From: JAUVUV01 sp964548275
Lineage (GTDB): Bacteria > Gemmatimonadota > Glassbacteria > GWA2-58-10
Assembly: GCA_964548275.1 (NCBI GenBank)
Contig: CAZJQI010000004.1
Coordinates: forward strand, 44,933-108,932
Direction of reading: 5' to 3'
DNA length: 64,000 nt
The stretch's first letter is position 1. Each line of letters begins with the position of its first letter. Shown in pieces: positions 8,578 to 15,960 of the stretch. The position numbers and the translations under genes were made by a program. Under the pieces are notes generated by a model. That model ran no database searches, was not told the DNA's origin, and saw only the letters and a program-made list of their open reading frames with translations.

Positions 8578-8988
8578 CTATTTCCCGCAGGTTTCCCGGA
8601 TAAAACGTTCCAGTGCGGTTTCCATTTCTTCCTTTTTTAAATACGTCAAACCCACCAGAATCTCTCCCACCTTCATCCTCAGTTTTTCCTGGTTCTGAAG
8701 GAGCTTGCCGAGTTGAACCTTATCTATCAGGTGTAAATGCTTGGCAGCCTCACCAAACTTTTCCCCGGATTCTTTCTGATATTCGAGGACATCAAAAATC
8801 TGGCCAATGGTGATAATTTCCTGCATGTTTGCCAGTATACCCAGACGAAGGTTGATAGCATTCTGGATTGCAAGCGCATCGTCACGCTCTTCTGCGGATA
8901 TCAACCTTTTTTCGACCAGGAATTCGCCAAAACGCCGGATCCTGGCGGAAGTTTTTTCATCTGAAAAATCCTTATTTTCCTTGGACAT
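8578..8988 (-). CDS. Small protein with GspE N-terminal (MshEN)-like repeats, function unknown
   Basis: 136 residues, soluble, no signal peptide. Two to three copies of a helical motif can be seen: RRFGEFLVEKRLISAEERDD near residue 18, a degenerate copy KFGEAAKHLHLIDKVQLGKL near residue 77, and KVGEILVGLTYLKKEEMETA near residue 104. The pattern 'GEILVxxGxIxxEELxxAL' is typical of the N-terminal domain of type II secretion/type IV pilus ATPases (GspE/PilB), which in some proteins binds c-di-GMP. Here no ATPase domain follows, so the role may be regulatory or an adaptor. That is inference. AGGAGGG lies upstream of the ATG on the minus strand. It is transcribed from the same side as the next gene (9018-9620), 29 bases away, likely one operon. 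Confidence 0.75.
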   Translation of the reverse strand: MSKENKDFSDEKTSARIRRFGEFLVEKRLISAEERDDALAIQNAINLRLGILANMQEIITIGQIFDVLEYQKESGEKFGEAAKHLHLIDKVQLGKLLQNQEKLRMKVGEILVGLTYLKKEEMETALERFIRETCGK

Positions 8989-9017
8989 CAGAAATTCCCT
9001 CCTAAGAATTACTTCGC

Positions 9018-9620
9018 TTAAGCCTTATCTTCGGGGCTCTTTTCCTTACCAGAGTTCTTTTCCTCAGTCGGGGGTTTTTCCTTGCTATCAGATTTTTTCT
9101 CTATATCAGCCTTTTGTTCGGTTTCGCCTTTTTTCTCGGCAGGAGTCTCTTGCTCAGCAGGAGCTTTTTCCTCGACTGGAGCTTCCGTCTGGGCTGCCGC
9201 CTTTTGCTCAGCAGGAGCCTGCTCTTTACTGACCACTTTCTCTTCAGCCGGTGTCTTTTCCTCAGTCGGGGTTTTTCCCTCGACTGGAGCTTCCGTCTGG
9301 GCTGCCGCCTTTTGCTCAGCAGGAGCCGGTTCCTTGCTAGCGGCTTTCTCTTCAACTGGAACCTGTTCCTCAACCGGAGCCTTCACCTCTTCTGCAACCC
9401 TGGTTTCGACCCGGACTTTTTTCTTGCCTTTGGCGGCCGGGGCGGCAAGACGTTCCTCGTTCCTCACCAGAGAAACCAGTTTGCGTTGCACCCTTTTCAA
9501 ACGCTTGTGAAACATGCGCAGCCTCGCCCTGTCAACTTCTTTTTCCTGAGCAAGCTGGGCTGTTTCTTCCTTGTATTTGGTAATTGTCTTTTCCAAAGTC
9601 TGCCTGGTTACCAAGTCCAC
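9018..9620 (-). CDS. Coiled-coil protein with Pro/Glu/Lys/Ala-rich repeat tail
   Basis: About 200 residues. The first ~60 (TLEKTITKYKEE to LVSLVRNEER) look like a basic amphipathic coiled coil; the rest is low-complexity EEK/APAEQK/TEAPVE repeats that are probably disordered. A 49-bp exact direct DNA repeat (9171-9219 and 9279-9327, 108-bp spacing, 36 codons) underlies two copies of the APAEQKAAAQTEAPVE unit. No signal peptide or membrane segment is seen. The predicted start GTG at 9620 touches its own AAGGAGG. A TTG at 9614 has a better five-base spacing and may be the true start. No family is recognised; a filament- or chromatin-associated spacer protein is one possibility but unsupported. 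Confidence 0.7.
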   Translation of the reverse strand: MDLVTRQTLEKTITKYKEETAQLAQEKEVDRARLRMFHKRLKRVQRKLVSLVRNEERLAAPAAKGKKKVRVETRVAEEVKAPVEEQVPVEEKAASKEPAPAEQKAAAQTEAPVEGKTPTEEKTPAEEKVVSKEQAPAEQKAAAQTEAPVEEKAPAEQETPAEKKGETEQKADIEKKSDSKEKPPTEEKNSGKEKSPEDKA

Positions 9621-9743
9621 CTCCTTAAGGGTCTATCCGTACACAGCGAATCATGTGTCTGGAATGTATATACAGATAGGCGGTTTTATCAAGCGAAATT
9701 TTCAACAGGCAGGAATTTTGTTGCAAAAAAAACTGTTTTTCCC

Positions 9744-9772
9744 TTGACTTTCGCTTTTTTTTCGCTTATAGT
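9744..9772 (+). promoter_or_regulatory. Sigma-70-type promoter of lexA
   Basis: TTGACT at 9744-9749, then a 17-base spacer, then TATAGT at 9767-9772. It points toward lexA, whose ATG is ~175 bases downstream. Near-consensus boxes and ideal spacing make this one of the clearest promoters in the window. Confidence 0.75.
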
Positions 9773-9798
9773 AAGGCAGATTTTCGCTAAATTTTCGC
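9749..9798 (+). promoter_or_regulatory. Four phased TTTCGC direct repeats around the lexA promoter
   Basis: TTTCGC occurs at 9749, 9760, 9782 and 9793: spacings of 11, 22 and 11 bases, about one or two DNA turns. The slot skipped in this register is occupied by the -10 box. The array overlaps the -35 region and the likely transcription start, as expected of a repressor operator. LexA autoregulation is the obvious candidate, but the motif is unlike the known GAAC-N4-GTTC or CTG-N10-CAG boxes. Confidence 0.5.
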
Positions 9799-9920
9799 CT
9801 TAAGGCTGGCAGATAGAGAGCGGCTTTATCGAGATAATAACTTTTGTGGGTGATCTGATCCCCGAAATTTAATACAACCTGCTTGATACATTGTCCGAAC
9901 CTTTTGCTGAAGGAGGGATC

Positions 9921-9956
9921 ATGTACCTGTTGCTGGAGGAGGGATCATGTACCTGA
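9921..9956 (+). CDS. Possible 11-residue leader peptide overlapping lexA
   Basis: The 19-base string AGGAGGGATCATGTACCTG occurs twice, at 9911-9929 and 9937-9955. The first copy supplies a ribosome-binding site and ATG that open a short frame (MYLLLEEGSCT) ending in TGA at 9954-9956, inside the lexA start region and in another frame. Translation could couple to or compete with lexA. It may equally be a recent 26-bp duplication without function. Confidence 0.3.
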   Translation: MYLLLEEGSCT

Positions 9957-10555
9957 CCCGGCGTCAGAAAGAGATTCTCGACTTCATCGAAAATCACATC
10001 GAGAATGTCGGCTACGCGCCCAGCATCGAGGATATCTGCTCACAGTTCGGCCTGAGTTCAACCGCCACAGTGCACAAGCATCTGTCAAATCTGGAACAGA
10101 AAGGGCTTATCCGCCGCTTCCCCAACCGCAGCCGCGCGATTGAACTCTGCCGCATAGAGAGAGTTCCGTATGGCGCGGTGGTCTCTGCGCCTCTGCTGGG
10201 CCGGATAGCCGCGGGCAGGCCGATCGAGGTGGTTGAGGTGCCCGAGAGTATCGAGTTGCCGGAGAGCATGGTGGGCAAGCGGCCCACTTTCGTGCTCAAG
10301 GTTGAGGGAGACTCGATGATTGATGAGCAGATCCGCGACGGGGACTACGTGATTATGGAGCAGAGCGCCACAGCCGAGGACGGCCAGATCGTGGTGGCCC
10401 TGATCGGTGGGGAAGAGGCCACGCTCAAGCGCTTTTACCGTGAGAAAGACGGTGTGCGTCTTCAGCCGGCCAATGTCAATATGTCACCGGTTATCCTGAA
10501 AGACGGCGAGTTCCAGATCCAGGGCGTGGTTATCGGTGTGCTGCGCAAGTACTAG
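9947..10555 (+). CDS. lexA: LexA repressor
   Basis: 202-residue SOS repressor, standard length. A winged helix-turn-helix occupies residues ~1-65 (RRQKEILDFIENHIENVGYA). The self-cleavage site is Ala89-Gly90 in GRIAAGRP. The catalytic Ser123 (GDSM) and Lys161 (ATLKRF) of the S24 peptidase domain are present. RecA filaments normally trigger cleavage and release SOS genes. ATG 9947 is preceded by GGAGGAGGG. It is followed downstream by a 55-codon ORF and dinB, as in many lexA-imuB/dinB-dnaE2 mutasome cassettes. It is expected to control itself and dinB; the TTTCGC array upstream is a candidate operator. Confidence 0.96.
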   Translation: MYLTRRQKEILDFIENHIENVGYAPSIEDICSQFGLSSTATVHKHLSNLEQKGLIRRFPNRSRAIELCRIERVPYGAVVSAPLLGRIAAGRPIEVVEVPESIELPESMVGKRPTFVLKVEGDSMIDEQIRDGDYVIMEQSATAEDGQIVVALIGGEEATLKRFYREKDGVRLQPANVNMSPVILKDGEFQIQGVVIGVLRKY

Positions 10556-10896
10556 ATGTTTGAATGAAGATACCCTGAGATTTTCAACGTTATTTTTTTG
10601 CTAACTCATCATGGTAATTGTCACGGCACTTCAAGCGGCCGTAGGCCGCACCCGGGGCCGCTTGTCTGAGCCGGGCAAGAGGAGCGTGTAGTTGACAAGC
10701 AATTTCCATCGGTGTATCCGCGAAGCTGCTGAAGGCAGGCGAGTTGCGGCCTCGAAGAGATTTTTGCTACTTTTGATCGCTTGCAAAAGTAGAAGAAGCT
10801 TTTGATGAATATATCTTGGATTTTCATGCTTCGTTGTGTCAGAAAGCAGACATGAGGGTTTACGACTCTTACACTCAGAGTTCGGAGGAAAAAGAG
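10556..10896 (+). promoter_or_regulatory. lexA-dinB intergenic region with two inverted repeats
   Basis: No gene is evident in these 341 bases. CAAGCGGCC / GGCCGCTTG (10632-10640 and 10656-10664) could fold as a terminator-like stem without a T-tract. CTACTTTTG / CAAAAGTAG (10767-10775 and 10784-10792) brackets an 8-base centre and may be an operator for the downstream ORF and dinB. The TTTCGC array of the lexA promoter is not repeated here. Confidence 0.4.
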
Positions 10897-11064
10897 ATGA
10901 AAAGCAGACTCGTCGCCTACGGCAGGATTCAGAAAGGCCGCCCGGGCAGATGCCAACTGGTGCTGCTCGATGACCGTCTCTGCCCGGAGGGCAGCGGGCT
11001 AGCCGCTTTGCTCCAGAGATGGCGCAAGGCTTTCCGTACCCGGGTGAGCCTGGTCAGGCGCTGA
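10897..11064 (+). CDS. 55-residue basic protein upstream of dinB
   Basis: Short frame starting at ATG 10897 with GGAGG at 10884-10888. An upstream extension to 10816 has no better signal. The protein is arginine-rich (KSRLVAYGRIQKGRPGRC, then LLQRWRKAFRTRVSLVRR), without membrane segments. It ends 15 bases before dinB and is probably cotranscribed with it. Its position corresponds to that of imuA in lexA-imuA-imuB-dnaE2 cassettes, but no ImuA/RecA-like similarity can be seen in so short a sequence. It could be a small accessory factor for the polymerase or a decayed gene end. No family is recognised. Confidence 0.55.
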   Translation: MKSRLVAYGRIQKGRPGRCQLVLLDDRLCPEGSGLAALLQRWRKAFRTRVSLVRR

Positions 11065-11079
11065 AAGGGAGTACTGTAG

Positions 11080-12288
11080 ATGGACAGGCATATCGTGCAT
11101 ATCGACATGGATGCCTTTTTCGTTTCTGTGGAGCGCTCGCGCGACCCCTCGCTGATCGGCCGCCCGGTGGTGGTCGGGGCTGTGGAGGGCAGCCGGGGCG
11201 TGGTGGCCTCGGCCTCCTACGAGGCCCGGCGCTACGGGATACGCTCGGCAATGCCCGTAGCCCAGGCGCGCAAACTCTGCATGCACGCCGTGTTCCTGCC
11301 CGGGAACATGGGGCTCTATGTCAAGGTCTCCCGCGCCATCCGCGAGATCCTCCAGTCGTGGACTCCGCTGGTGCAGATGAGTTCGATAGACGAGGCCTAC
11401 CTTGATCTCACCGGGTTCGACCGCTGCTACGGACCCATTCTCGGCACGGTGGATCGCATCCTGCGCCAGGTCCGCGACACTCTCGGCCTTGAGCTTTCAG
11501 CCGGGGTTGCCGCCAACAAGCTGGTGGCCAAAATCGCCTCGAAAACTGCCAAGCCCTCCGGGCTGTTGTGGGTACTTCCGGGACGCGAGAAGCAGTTTAT
11601 GGCGCCCCTGCCTCTGGAGGAGGTGCCAGGGGTGGGCGAGGCTTTGAGCAAACGCCTCTGTGGCCTGGACCTGACTACAGTAGGCGAGTTGAGGAGGCTC
11701 GAACTGGGGCTTCTGGTCCGGGTTTTCGGTGTTGCAGGCGAGTGGCTCTACGACATGGCCCGGGGCCGGGGAAGCCTGAGAGTAGAGTCCGAAAGGCCCC
11801 CGGTCAAGTCCGTGGGCAATTCGGTCACTTTCAGCGAGGATACTGTGAACCGCCGCTTTCTGGAAGGAGTGCTCTATCACCTGGCCGAAAAGGTGGGCGC
11901 CAGGACACGCCGCAAGGGCTTTGTCGGACGCACGGTGAGTTTGCGCCTGAGATATTCGGATTTCAAGACAGTCACCCGCTCGATCTCCGCCGGGGTCGGT
12001 ACGAACTGTGATACGGAAATATTCGAGCAGGCGCGCCGGCTGATGATCCCGTTGTTAGAGCGCAGGGTCAGGGTGCGCCTGCTGGGAGTCACTCTTTCCA
12101 ACCTCCGGCCCGCAGACAGCCAGCTCGACCTTTTTACCTCAGGTCTCCAGATGCGAAGCCTGCGCTTTTACCGCACAGTGGACAGCCTGAGGGAAAAATA
12201 CGGTTTCGACTCTGTGCGCAAGGGGCGCGCTCTCTGGCTCGATAATTTTCGCCGCCCGCCCGAGTACGCCCGGCGCAAGGCAGGGTGA
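11080..12288 (+). CDS. dinB: Y-family DNA polymerase IV
   Basis: 402 residues. Translesion polymerase with intact catalytic acids: D9 in HIDMDAFF and D104/E105 in SSIDEAYLDLT. The palm, fingers and thumb with helix-hairpin-helix (VPGVGEALSKRLCG, about 183-197) are followed by the little-finger domain, then a beta-clamp-binding pentapeptide QLDLF at 349-353. Because the catalytic triad is complete it is an active-type DinB rather than a catalytically dead ImuB. Genetic position behind lexA suggests SOS control and the cassette role usually filled by ImuB. The dnaE-like partner expected downstream exists only as a fragment at 14755. The ATG has GGGAG nearby at about 11066-11070. Confidence 0.94.
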   Translation: MDRHIVHIDMDAFFVSVERSRDPSLIGRPVVVGAVEGSRGVVASASYEARRYGIRSAMPVAQARKLCMHAVFLPGNMGLYVKVSRAIREILQSWTPLVQMSSIDEAYLDLTGFDRCYGPILGTVDRILRQVRDTLGLELSAGVAANKLVAKIASKTAKPSGLLWVLPGREKQFMAPLPLEEVPGVGEALSKRLCGLDLTTVGELRRLELGLLVRVFGVAGEWLYDMARGRGSLRVESERPPVKSVGNSVTFSEDTVNRRFLEGVLYHLAEKVGARTRRKGFVGRTVSLRLRYSDFKTVTRSISAGVGTNCDTEIFEQARRLMIPLLERRVRVRLLGVTLSNLRPADSQLDLFTSGLQMRSLRFYRTVDSLREKYGFDSVRKGRALWLDNFRRPPEYARRKAG

Positions 12289-12309
12289 GGGGGATAAACA
12301 AGATAAATT

Positions 12310-12338
12310 TTGACAAAACAAATTTTTTGGGGTAGTCT
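12310..12338 (+). promoter_or_regulatory. Possible promoter of the TcmP/radical-SAM pair
   Basis: TTGACA at 12310-12315 and a weak TAGTCT at 12333-12338 with a 17-base spacer, in an AT-rich gap after dinB. A promoter here would let the pair be expressed independently of the SOS genes. Confidence 0.35.
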
Positions 12339-12462
12339 CAATATAGATGTTTAATTTGTAATGACAATGCTGATATAAAATTATAGAGAATACTAAATCG
12401 GCGGCATAAGTCGATAGATAGTTTTATTTAGCAACTTAAATTTTGTATCGGAGAATAGCAGA

Positions 12463-13575
12463 ATGACTATCCCTAAAGAGATAACATGGCCAATAGACCC
12501 TCATACCAAAGCAAAACATGAAATTCTAAGACGTTATCTTGAAGCTTGGTTTCCCATACTTAATAAATATCACAGTCGTCTTGTTTATATTGATGGATTT
12601 TGTGGCCCAGGGCGCTATGAGGGGGGAGAACTTGGTTCACCTATCATTGCTTTAAGAACTGCTATAGACCATACGAGAAAAATGCAAGGTAAACTTATTT
12701 TCAGGTTTACTGACAGAGATGAACAAAGGGTGGAACATCTTCGAAACGAATTAAATAAATTAGAAAATCAAATGCCGAGTAACTTCGATGTCCGAGTAAA
12801 TTGTTGTGAGTTTGCTGATAAACTCGAAGAAATTTTATTTTATGTAGAAAAGCAGAATATCGAACTACCGCCGACTTTTGCGTTTATAGATCCTTTTGGT
12901 TTTTCAGGAATACCTTTCGATTTAATAAAGCGATTATTGAGCCATCGAAGTTGTGAAGTGCTCATAACTCTTATGGTTGATGCTATTAATAGGTTTGTAG
13001 AGCACCCCAGAGACAGGCTAACAAGGCATATCGTTGAGGCCTTTGGGACAGAAGAAAGTATTTGTATTGCTGAAAAAGTTGATAAAGAGGGTAAGGACAG
13101 AATTACTGAGCTAAGAATGCTGTATCAAAAACAATTGAACCAAGTGGCTGCTTTCGTTCGCTATTTTGAGATGCGAGACTGTGACAACAAAACTATATAT
13201 TATTTGTTTTTTGCTACAAACCATAGAAGAGGACATTTAAAGATGAAAGAAGCTATGTGGAAGGTAGATCCTGGTGGTGATTTCGTATATTCTGATGCAA
13301 CAGACCCAAATCAGAGAACGCTTTTTAAAGACGAGTGTATCGTACCCGATCTCTCGGCTATTCTTGAGGGAAAATTTAAAGGCCAAAAAAATGTCAAAGG
13401 GGAGATTATAAGGCTGTTTGTAGAGGATGACACCGCATTTCTAAATAAACATAAGAAGACAGTGCTTGAAAAAATGGAGTCATTACATAAAATTGAAGTC
13501 TGTCCAGAAAAATTACTTGGTGGAAAGAGGGCACCAAACACTTACCCGGATAAAGCGCTTATAACATTCTTTTAA
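12463..13575 (+). CDS. tcmP: Three-Cys-motif partner (TcmP)-like protein
   Basis: 370 residues. The N-terminal EITWPIDPHTKAKHEILRRY, the glycine-rich VYIDGFCGPGRYEGGE (res. 41-56) and the strand AFIDPFGFSGIPF match my recollection of the TcmP family, which is regularly encoded beside a radical-SAM-like protein with a CX3CX2C motif, exactly as here. The fold looks like a Rossmann methyltransferase-like domain; the reaction is unknown. Base composition is clearly different from the neighbours (about 35-40% GC in sampled lines against GC-rich dinB), so recent transfer is likely. The gene ends 10 bases before the radical-SAM gene. Such pairs are typical of accessory regions; a defence or DNA/RNA-modification role is speculation. 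Confidence 0.8.
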   Translation: MTIPKEITWPIDPHTKAKHEILRRYLEAWFPILNKYHSRLVYIDGFCGPGRYEGGELGSPIIALRTAIDHTRKMQGKLIFRFTDRDEQRVEHLRNELNKLENQMPSNFDVRVNCCEFADKLEEILFYVEKQNIELPPTFAFIDPFGFSGIPFDLIKRLLSHRSCEVLITLMVDAINRFVEHPRDRLTRHIVEAFGTEESICIAEKVDKEGKDRITELRMLYQKQLNQVAAFVRYFEMRDCDNKTIYYLFFATNHRRGHLKMKEAMWKVDPGGDFVYSDATDPNQRTLFKDECIVPDLSAILEGKFKGQKNVKGEIIRLFVEDDTAFLNKHKKTVLEKMESLHKIEVCPEKLLGGKRAPNTYPDKALITFF

Positions 13576-13585
13576 TTGGATAATC

Positions 13586-14632
13586 ATGGGCAACCAAGTG
13601 ACATTTAAATGCTCGAAAGCTGTTAAATCAGAAACTGTCCGTGGTATCCCCACCGTACACCGCGGATCGTTCATAAAGCAGTTTGGCGGACCGGGAGACG
13701 ATACTAGCATAGTGTGTTTCAAGTTCTGGGAGCTTGTGGTTGCCGCGGGCTGTCCTTTCTCGTGTTCTTATTGTTTCCTTCAAGCCACGCCTTCTTATGT
13801 ATTCGGGCACTATCCGATAAAAGGAGCGATATTTGAAAATTGGCAGGATATGGTTGCAGAGGTTGAGAAATGGCTGAAGCACCCGACCCCTCGCATGCTT
13901 GTAATTGGTGAGTTGCAAGACGGCCTGGCTTTTGATTCTGCTTACAGGAAAGTTGCGGGTAAGGCTCTTACTGAAATGCTCATACCACTATTTGCACGGC
14001 AAAAGAAACACAGACTCCTTTTTTTAACAAAATCAACAGTTATTAAGAACGCTTTAAAGCTTACCCCGACAGAACAAGTGATTTTTTCCTGGTCTGTTAA
14101 TGCAGAGGAGGTTTCTCGCCGCTGGGAGAAAGGTGCGCCTTCGCCAAAAAGGCGTATTGAAGCCGCGCACAGAATGAAAGAGGCAGGTTGGCCGGTCAGA
14201 TTCCGTCTCGATCCGATGGTGCCATTTGATGGATGGCAGGAGGGTTATGGAGAAATTATAGAGCAACTCAATGAGCTGAATCCTGAAATGATTACAATAG
14301 GGGCGTTGCGCGCATCAAATACCTTGAAAGCACACGCAAAACGGAATGGCCGGGACGCTTCTATATTTAATATGCTTTCGGTAAAAGACCCGAGTGGTTT
14401 TAAATGGCGTCTTCCTCATGAAATACAGGTCGAGCTATTTCGCTTTGCCTACCAGAATATCGACAAGAGTAAAATTATCCCTGCTCTTTGCAAGGAAGAT
14501 TTATCGATTTGGAAAGAGGTTGATATGGAATTCAAAGGCTGCCACTGCTTGATCGGGGAAAGTGATGAAATTGTGAAGGAACGTAAAAAGAGTTTCACGC
14601 GTCGGATTAGTGGTGGCAGGCCCACGGAGTAA
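13586..14632 (+). CDS. Radical-SAM-like protein paired with TcmP
   Basis: 348 residues. The iron-sulfur motif is CPFSCSYC (C56, C60, C63), the CX3CX2C of radical SAM enzymes, followed by FLQATP as in spore-photoproduct-lyase-like proteins. VIGELQDGLA (about 107-116) and FRLDPMVPFDGW (about 205-216) resemble the barrel strands of that group. Additional cysteines occur in KGCHCLIGE near the C-terminus and could hold a second site. The enzyme presumably cleaves S-adenosylmethionine to make a radical; the substrate is unknown. DNA-lesion repair of the SplB kind would suit a location inside an SOS cassette, but so would nucleic-acid modification with TcmP. GC content is intermediate between TcmP and the host genes. 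Confidence 0.82.
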   Translation: MGNQVTFKCSKAVKSETVRGIPTVHRGSFIKQFGGPGDDTSIVCFKFWELVVAAGCPFSCSYCFLQATPSYVFGHYPIKGAIFENWQDMVAEVEKWLKHPTPRMLVIGELQDGLAFDSAYRKVAGKALTEMLIPLFARQKKHRLLFLTKSTVIKNALKLTPTEQVIFSWSVNAEEVSRRWEKGAPSPKRRIEAAHRMKEAGWPVRFRLDPMVPFDGWQEGYGEIIEQLNELNPEMITIGALRASNTLKAHAKRNGRDASIFNMLSVKDPSGFKWRLPHEIQVELFRFAYQNIDKSKIIPALCKEDLSIWKEVDMEFKGCHCLIGESDEIVKERKKSFTRRISGGRPTE

Positions 14633-14754
14633 TGCCTATGATTTCTTCCAACTAATTCTATTATCTTAACTTATTCTCCAAGAACATCTTTGGTTGTTAA
14701 ACGCCGGTAGCCTTATGCTCCCGACGCAAAGGATATTTTTGTCTAAAAAAGGTC

Positions 14755-14961
14755 ATGGGTTTGGATTTCGTTCATCTCAGATGCCACAACAATTTTTCGC
14801 TCCTTGAGGGCGCCGCCACTGCTCAGCAGCTTCTCGAGGCTGCCAGGGCACGCGGTTTCCGCGCCTTGGCGCTCACAGACACCAACGGGCTCTATGCAGC
14901 GGTCACTTTCGCCAAAAAAGCGCAAGAATTGGGGATCAAGCCGATCTTTGGCGCCGACCAG
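14755..14961 (+). pseudogene. dnaE2: Remnant of DnaE-type polymerase III alpha (PHP domain start)
   Basis: The first ~67 codons (VHLRCHNNFSLLEGAA, ALALTDTNGLYAAVTFAKKA, LGIKPIFGA) are the N-terminal PHP domain of a DnaE/DnaE2 polymerase. After position ~14956 similarity stops at a nine-G run. No frame on either side of the run continues DnaE, and the convergent yihY-like gene starts within 70 bases. A full gene would need ~3 kb, so this is a truncated remnant. Its location after lexA and dinB fits error-prone DnaE2 of the SOS mutasome, although the fragment alone cannot separate DnaE1 from DnaE2. Confidence 0.75.
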
Positions 14962-15025
14962 GGGGGGGGCGTTCTCCGGAGTATCGAAAGCGGCCTTGTC
15001 AGCCGGGAGGTGAACGGCCGGAAAG

Positions 15026-15868
15026 TTACCTGTGGATGGTTTCGTATTTGCGCTTTTCGTGGATAAAGGCGATCTCTGCTGCTACCACATAGACCAGCGA
15101 GGAGATGTAAAACCAGAAAATCATCACCACGAAAGCGCCCAGCGTCCCGTAAATCCGGTTAAAATCAGGGTACATGTGAAGGAAAAGTATATAGAGTTGC
15201 TTGGTGATTTCAATAACCACTGCCGCGATTGAGGTAGCGATCAGGCAGGTTTGGTTCCTCATGCTTTTCGAAGGGAAGAATTTGTAGCTGATAAACAGCA
15301 GAGCCACGGTTAGCAGAAAGGTGAGAATGATTCCGATAAGATGGCTTTCGAGTACCTGCAGAAGAGAGAATACTTTATTGTTGAAAAGAATGCTTTCTCT
15401 GAAAAGTCTGGGCAGGAAAATGATAGTCAGGTTGGCCACGATCATCATGATTCCCAGCAGAAGAAGCAACATGAAATCGAACACCTTGCCATGAATTATC
15501 CCGCGCGTATGTTTGGCCTCGAAAACGATATCCAGCACTGTTCTCAGGCTGGCGAACAACCTTGTCGCCGTGAAAGCGAATATCCCCAGACCGATAATTC
15601 CGATCCAGGTACGGTCCTGGATCAATCTCTGAGTGTTGGTAATAATACTTTCGCTCGAAACCGGAATCAGGCTCTGGATATAAACAACGGTCTTATCCCA
15701 GAGTTCGGCTGAACTGCTGAACGCGAAACCCGCGATAGAAAAAAGTATCAGGATCAACGGAATGGTGGTGATCACCACGTTGAAGGCTATCCCTGAGGCG
15801 AGAAACAGGGTGTCATCCTTGATTAACTTGAACCAGAGGTTTTTGATATAGTACCAGAGCAAGTACAT
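15026..15868 (-). CDS. YihY/BrkB-family inner membrane protein
   Basis: 280 residues with about six transmembrane segments (for example FNVVITTIPLILILFSIAGF, VFDFMLLLLLGIMMIVANLT, IGIILTFLLTVALLFISY and the C-terminal AFVVMIFWFYISSLVYVVAAE). The conserved N-terminal LASGIAFNVVITTIPL and the GIFAFTATRLFASLRTVLD segment are hallmarks of the family formerly called ribonuclease BN. The nuclease assignment has been withdrawn for E. coli YihY, and the function remains unknown, possibly transport. It is transcribed toward the dnaE remnant and overlaps the zone where that gene was lost, so it marks one side of the rearrangement breakpoint. Confidence 0.88.
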   Translation of the reverse strand: MYLLWYYIKNLWFKLIKDDTLFLASGIAFNVVITTIPLILILFSIAGFAFSSSAELWDKTVVYIQSLIPVSSESIITNTQRLIQDRTWIGIIGLGIFAFTATRLFASLRTVLDIVFEAKHTRGIIHGKVFDFMLLLLLGIMMIVANLTIIFLPRLFRESILFNNKVFSLLQVLESHLIGIILTFLLTVALLFISYKFFPSKSMRNQTCLIATSIAAVVIEITKQLYILFLHMYPDFNRIYGTLGAFVVMIFWFYISSLVYVVAAEIAFIHEKRKYETIHR

Positions 15869-15960
15869 TTAATTGCCTGGGTGCAGGTTCTGTTTTAGCT
15901 TATCAATAAGAAAATCAAACAGCATAGAATTTAGAATTAGTGCTCACGGAAGTCAAATAA

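Noticed and set aside
9082..9803. Plus-strand frames rich in Ser/Phe/Leu opposite the repeat-tailed protein
   Set aside because: Complement of Glu/Lys/Pro codon repeats yields this composition automatically; the minus frame has the ribosome-binding site.
11080..12288. Calling the Y-family polymerase ImuB
   Set aside because: ImuB lacks catalytic acids; D9 and D104/E105 are all present, so DinB is the better name despite cassette position.
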